From positions 1-41,462 of the forward strand of contig JAGNEZ010000056.1 of the NCBI GenBank assembly GCA_018003015.1: a stretch of 41,462 nucleotides of DNA. Direction: 5' to 3'. Shown here piece after piece: positions 38,185 through 41,462 of this stretch (within the stretch, counting starts at the first letter, position 1; each line of letters begins with the position of its first letter). The stretch comes from Phycisphaerae bacterium (GTDB lineage: Bacteria; Planctomycetota; Phycisphaerae; UBA1845; PWPN01). Under the pieces are notes generated by a model, which had not been told where the DNA came from, searched no databases, and saw only the letters and a list, made by a program, of their open reading frames with translations. A program made the position numbers and the translations under genes.

Positions 38185-38299
38185 GCAGACCGGTCGCGTC
38201 AGGGTTGCGCACGGCCGCGGTGCAGGAATCCGGACGGCGTAGACGGCCGGCCGTCACGACGTTGGAATCTCCACAAGGTCATGAAATGGCGGGGTTTGC

Positions 38300-40459
38300 G
38301 TGTCGCCGGACGAGCTACTGGAAGGATTGACCGAGCCACAGCGGCGGGCCGTGACTCACGGTAACGGACCGCTCCTGGTCCTGGCCGGGCCCGGCAGCGG
38401 CAAGACCCGGGTGATTACTCACCGGGCGGCTTACCTTGCCCAGACCGCCACGGATGCGTATCACCTTTTGGCCATCACCTTCACCAACAAGGCGGCCAAC
38501 GAAATGGCCTCGCGGCTTGACCGGCTTGGGGTCGGGGCGGGGATGACCTGCTCGACGTTTCACTCGCTCTGCGCCCGGCTTTTGCGGATGTACCACGATC
38601 GGGCGGGGCTCCAGCCGAACTTCACCATCTTCGACACTGCCGACCAGACGGCCGCCATGAAGGACGCCATCGGTCGGGCCAACCTCTCCACGGACCACTA
38701 CCCGGCCGCCGGCATCCTAAGCATCATCAGTCGGGCCAAGAACGACATGGTGACCGCTGACGAGATGCGGGTCAACGCGCGTGGATTCCGCGACGAGGTG
38801 TTTGCCGACCTTTACGTTGGGTACGACCAGATCCTGGCCGAGCAGAACGCCCTGGATTTCGACGATCTGCTGATCAGGGCAGCCCGCCTGCTGAGCGAGC
38901 ACCCCGACCTCCGCGACCAGCTTGAGGACCGCTATCGGTACGTGCTGGTGGACGAGTACCAGGATACCAACCGTGCCCAGTATCTGATCGCCCGGGGTTT
39001 GGCCCTCAAGGGCGCGAACCTGTGCGTGACCGGTGACCCCGACCAATCGATCTACAGTTGGCGCGGGGCTGACATCCACAACATCCTGCAGTTCGAGGGA
39101 GACTTCCCCAACGCGACGGTCGTCCGGCTGGAGCAGAACTACCGCTCGACACCGCGGATCCTCGCCGCCGCGGACGCGCTCATCGCGAACAACCACAAGC
39201 GTAAGGAGAAGGCCCTGTGGACGGAGAACGCCGATGGTCCGGCGGTCCGCGTGGGCGAGTGCGAAGACCAGCATGCCGAAGCCGGCTTCATTGCCAGGGA
39301 GATCCGTCGGCACGTTGAGGAAGGCGGGCGGTTCGGCGATGTGGCCATTTTCTACCGTATCAACGCGCTCTCGCGCAACCTGGAGATGGCCCTGCGCGGT
39401 GCACAGATACCCTACCAGATTGCCCGCGGGGTGGCATTCTACCAGCGGAGGGAAATCAAGGACGTCCTGGCCTATCTGCGGGTGGCAGCCAACCCGCGTG
39501 ACCAGGTGTCGCTCCTGCGAATCATCAACGTGCCTACTCGGGGTATCGGCAAGACCACGGTTGACCATCTGGTGGCGGCGGCTACCCGCACTGGCCAGAC
39601 CGTGCTTGAGGTTCTGGCCAAGCCCGATCAGGTGCCCGGCGTCTCCCGTGCCGAACGGCACCTGAAGTCGTTTGCCGTGTTGATGAGCGACCTGGCGACG
39701 ACTGTCCGTCACGGTTTGCTCAAGGATGCCGTGGAGTTCGTGGTTCGGAACAGTGGCCTGATTGCGATGTGGGACAAGGGCGAGGACAATGATGCCCTGG
39801 CCAACGTCGAGGAACTGATCAACGCGGCGGCCGAGTACGACCAGCAGCATCTCGACGGCAGCGGCTCGCTGACCGACTGGCTTCAGGGGATCAGCCTGGT
39901 GAGCGACGTGGACGCGATCGACGAGGAGAGCGGGGCGGTAACCATGATGACCCTGCACGCCGCCAAGGGGCTGGAGTTTGACACGGTGTTCCTGACCGGC
40001 CTGGAGCAGGGTCTGCTGCCTCATGAACGTAGTGCGATGGACTTGTTTGAGCTGGAGGAGGAACGCCGCCTGTGCTTTGTGGGCATGACCCGGGCCAGGC
40101 GCCGCCTGACCCTGACCCACGCCAGGTGGCGTGATTTTCGGGGGATGAGTGAGCGCCGGGCGAAGTCCCAGTTTCTCCACGAACTGCCCAAGCGCGGGAT
40201 CGAGAAGCTGCGGATCGACATCTCTGGTGCCGGGGCTGGGGAGGACGAAGAGCCGGACATGCCGGCGTCGTCGGTCGACTATCTGGCGTGGCGCAAGGGG
40301 CAACTGGTTCGGTCGGCGCGGTACGGCATTGGCCGGCTGCTCTGGATCCAGCCCCGCAACCGCCAGACGTATGCCGGGGTAAAGTTTACGTCGTTCGGCG
40401 AGAAGACACTGGTGTTGGAATACGCGAACCTGGAACTGGTGGAAGAAGAAGCGGACTAG
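38300..40459 (+). CDS. uvrD: ATP-dependent DNA helicase UvrD/PcrA
   Basis: A 719-residue superfamily 1A 3'-5' helicase for repair, replication restart and removal of stalled protein-DNA complexes. Motifs: Q motif LTEPQRRAV (about 10-18), Walker A LAGPGSGKT (about 27-35), ITFTNKAANEM (Ia), VLVDEYQDTNRAQ (II), VTGDPDQSIYSWRGAD (III), QNYRST (IV), TLHAAKGLEFDTVFLTG (V) and VGMTRARRRL (VI). The C-terminal 60 residues form the PcrA/UvrD tail (GIGRLLWIQPRNRQ, LVLEYANLELV) that contacts RNA polymerase in relatives. The start is a GTG with a weak GGCGGGG; length is normal. pgi starts three bases after the stop. Confidence 0.93.
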   Translation: MSPDELLEGLTEPQRRAVTHGNGPLLVLAGPGSGKTRVITHRAAYLAQTATDAYHLLAITFTNKAANEMASRLDRLGVGAGMTCSTFHSLCARLLRMYHDRAGLQPNFTIFDTADQTAAMKDAIGRANLSTDHYPAAGILSIISRAKNDMVTADEMRVNARGFRDEVFADLYVGYDQILAEQNALDFDDLLIRAARLLSEHPDLRDQLEDRYRYVLVDEYQDTNRAQYLIARGLALKGANLCVTGDPDQSIYSWRGADIHNILQFEGDFPNATVVRLEQNYRSTPRILAAADALIANNHKRKEKALWTENADGPAVRVGECEDQHAEAGFIAREIRRHVEEGGRFGDVAIFYRINALSRNLEMALRGAQIPYQIARGVAFYQRREIKDVLAYLRVAANPRDQVSLLRIINVPTRGIGKTTVDHLVAAATRTGQTVLEVLAKPDQVPGVSRAERHLKSFAVLMSDLATTVRHGLLKDAVEFVVRNSGLIAMWDKGEDNDALANVEELINAAAEYDQQHLDGSGSLTDWLQGISLVSDVDAIDEESGAVTMMTLHAAKGLEFDTVFLTGLEQGLLPHERSAMDLFELEEERRLCFVGMTRARRRLTLTHARWRDFRGMSERRAKSQFLHELPKRGIEKLRIDISGAGAGEDEEPDMPASSVDYLAWRKGQLVRSARYGIGRLLWIQPRNRQTYAGVKFTSFGEKTLVLEYANLELVEEEAD

Positions 40460-40462
40460 ATC

Positions 40463-41443
40463 ATGAACATGAAAGAGGCTTTGCGGTTGGACACTCCGTA
40501 TGTTCTGGACGACCGTCTTGGCGACCATCGCCTGACCCGGGCGGATCTGACCGACCTGGAACCGCAGGTGCGGACCATCCTGAAGGAGATTGCCTCCGAG
40601 CGCAAGCATGGCAAGCATCGTTTTCGCGATTTGCCGCAGCTCAGGCTTCAGGTGGAGGAGATCAAGGCGCTCGTCACCGACTACCGCCCCAGCACGGACA
40701 ACATGCTCGTGCTGGGCATCGGCGGGTCGGCCCTAGGCAACATTGCCCTGCAGACCGCCCTCAACTCGCCGATCTACAACCTGCTGCCCGACGACCGGCG
40801 TCGCGGTCCCCGGCTGTTTGTGCTCGACAACGTCGACCCCATAGCTTGCGAGGCGGTATTCCAGTATGCCGGTTGGGATTGGTCGCGCACCCTGGTCAAC
40901 GTGATCAGCAAGTCGGGTGAGACGGCTGAGACGTCGGCCCAGTTTCTCATCGTTCGCGACCGGCTGATCAAGGCCCTTGGCGAGAAGGCCGCTCGTGAGC
41001 GGATCGTGGTGACGACCGACGCCGCCCAAGGCACGATGCGCTCGATTGTAGAACGGGAGAAATACCGGTCATTGACCGTTCCTGACGGCGTCGGCGGGCG
41101 ATTCAGCGTGCTCTCGCCGGTGGGGCTGTTTTCCGCGGCCATGTGCGGCATCGACATTGAAGCCCTCTTGGCCGGGGCCGCTTCGATGGATGAACCGGTC
41201 AGTGATACCCACCCGGCCGAGAACATCGCCGCCCGGATCGCCATGATTCACTATCTTTACGAGCAGCGCGGCAAACCCATGCACGTCATGATGTCCTACA
41301 GCCAGCAGCTCAAGGATTTGGCCGACTGGTACCGCCAGCTTTACGCCCAGAGCCTGGGCAAGATCCGGCCCAACGCCGGCCAGTGCGTTCTCCCGGCGCA
41401 CGTGCCGCCGTTGGGCCGGATACTGACGAGGCTCTCGGCGTAA
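40463..41443 (+). CDS. pgi: Glucose-6-phosphate isomerase, 3' part missing or rearranged
   Basis: The enzyme interconverts glucose-6-phosphate and fructose-6-phosphate. The frame gives 326 residues against about 440-460 for this family branch. Sugar-phosphate motifs LGIGGSALGNIALQTAL (about 76-92), VISKSGETAETSAQF (about 148-162) and GGRFSVLSPVGLFSAAMCG (about 212-230) are intact. Family resemblance stops after WYRQLYAQSLGK (about residue 299); the remaining residues do not fit and the C-terminal catalytic region (GATDQHSQ and the Lys) is absent. From residue 287 on, the DNA is one arm of the end palindrome (41322-41462), so the stop at 41441 is probably not the true one. It lies three bases after uvrD. 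Confidence 0.8.
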   Translation: MNMKEALRLDTPYVLDDRLGDHRLTRADLTDLEPQVRTILKEIASERKHGKHRFRDLPQLRLQVEEIKALVTDYRPSTDNMLVLGIGGSALGNIALQTALNSPIYNLLPDDRRRGPRLFVLDNVDPIACEAVFQYAGWDWSRTLVNVISKSGETAETSAQFLIVRDRLIKALGEKAARERIVVTTDAAQGTMRSIVEREKYRSLTVPDGVGGRFSVLSPVGLFSAAMCGIDIEALLAGAASMDEPVSDTHPAENIAARIAMIHYLYEQRGKPMHVMMSYSQQLKDLADWYRQLYAQSLGKIRPNAGQCVLPAHVPPLGRILTRLSA

Positions 41444-41462
41444 AGCTGGCGGTACCAGTCGG
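41322..41462. repeat. Imperfect 70-base-arm palindrome at the window end
   Basis: Bases 41322-41391 match the reverse complement of 41393-41462 at 58 of 70 places, with virtually no loop. The outer 26 bases match perfectly and mismatches gather toward the centre. The left arm is coding pgi sequence, so the right arm is an inverted copy of it. A foldback joint at a contig edge is the simplest explanation. Confidence 0.8.

Larger units (their letters stand above)
37541..38299. other. Gene-free region with several hairpins
   Basis: No frame in these 759 bases has family resemblance or balanced codon use. It holds an inverted repeat near acpS (37556-37580), a group of hairpins with a 15-base direct repeat (37826-37943), and the uvrD promoter (38157-38184). 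The stretch 37950-38150 shows nothing I can name. Confidence 0.6.

Noticed and set aside
37774-38330. Short plus-strand frames in the acpS-uvrD gap
   Set aside because: They cross the hairpin cluster, have no ribosome site and translate repeat units; chance frames.
38717-40618. 633-residue minus-strand frame
   Set aside because: Antisense to uvrD, with no family resemblance.

Overview
The window reads as one stretch of a high-GC chromosome from a free-living bacterium, most likely a planctomycete (Planctomycetota, perhaps Phycisphaerae-like). This is inferred from gene content: a secreted CotH / lamin-tail / PA14 protein with EF-hand (dockerin-like) repeats, a DUF1080-ThuA fusion, a metallophosphoesterase fused to a PQQ-type propeller, groEL duplicated around groES, futalosine-pathway mqnD, and several proteins that resemble planctomycete-only hypotheticals. 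I see no tRNA, rRNA, CRISPR array, transposase, phage gene or origin. The last 141 bases form an imperfect palindrome that breaks the final gene, which suggests that the right end is a contig edge.

Layout. (1) 1-5200: leader and a giant secreted multidomain protein. (2) 5201-8152: an intrinsic terminator, then a promoter and a 15-bp palindrome ahead of a complete ECF-type Ni/Co uptake operon (cbiM with fused PDGLE tail, cbiQ, a possible 26-codon ORF, cbiO). (3) 8186-14405, minus strand: DUF1080-ThuA protein, a lipoprotein-type cytochrome c', and a 1179-residue hybrid sensor kinase. (4) 14753-19120: a possible small protein, a secreted alpha/beta hydrolase, an APC-family permease and a TerC/Alx-like membrane protein. 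(5) 19554-25856, plus strand: groEL1-groES-groEL2, then dnaJ-grpE-fmdB-yacG; dnaK is not in the window. (6) 26067-31641, plus strand: a four-gene run of largely undescribed envelope proteins with its own well-formed promoter and overlapping junctions (polytopic membrane protein, small soluble protein, lipoprotein, secreted/RDD membrane fusion). (7) 31827-36055: amidase_2 lipoprotein (minus), then metallophosphoesterase-propeller and a D-psicose/tagatose 3-epimerase-like TIM barrel (plus). (8) 36227-37540, minus: acpS-mqnD. (9) 37541-38299: a gene-free region rich in hairpins. (10) 38300-41443: uvrD/pcrA helicase and the start of a glucose-6-phosphate isomerase gene.

How the genes work together. 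The ECF operon should be a self-sufficient metal importer (S, T and A components). The chaperonin and Hsp40/GrpE genes form one protein-folding block, with two chaperonin types sharing one co-chaperonin. AcpS (phosphopantetheinyl transfer) and MqnD (menaquinone) are housekeeping. The best candidate for a previously undescribed system is the 26067-31641 envelope operon. The strongest unexplained sequence-level signals are the end palindrome, the operator-like palindrome before cbiM, and the short intergenic repeats near 6560, 37090 and 37840-37940.
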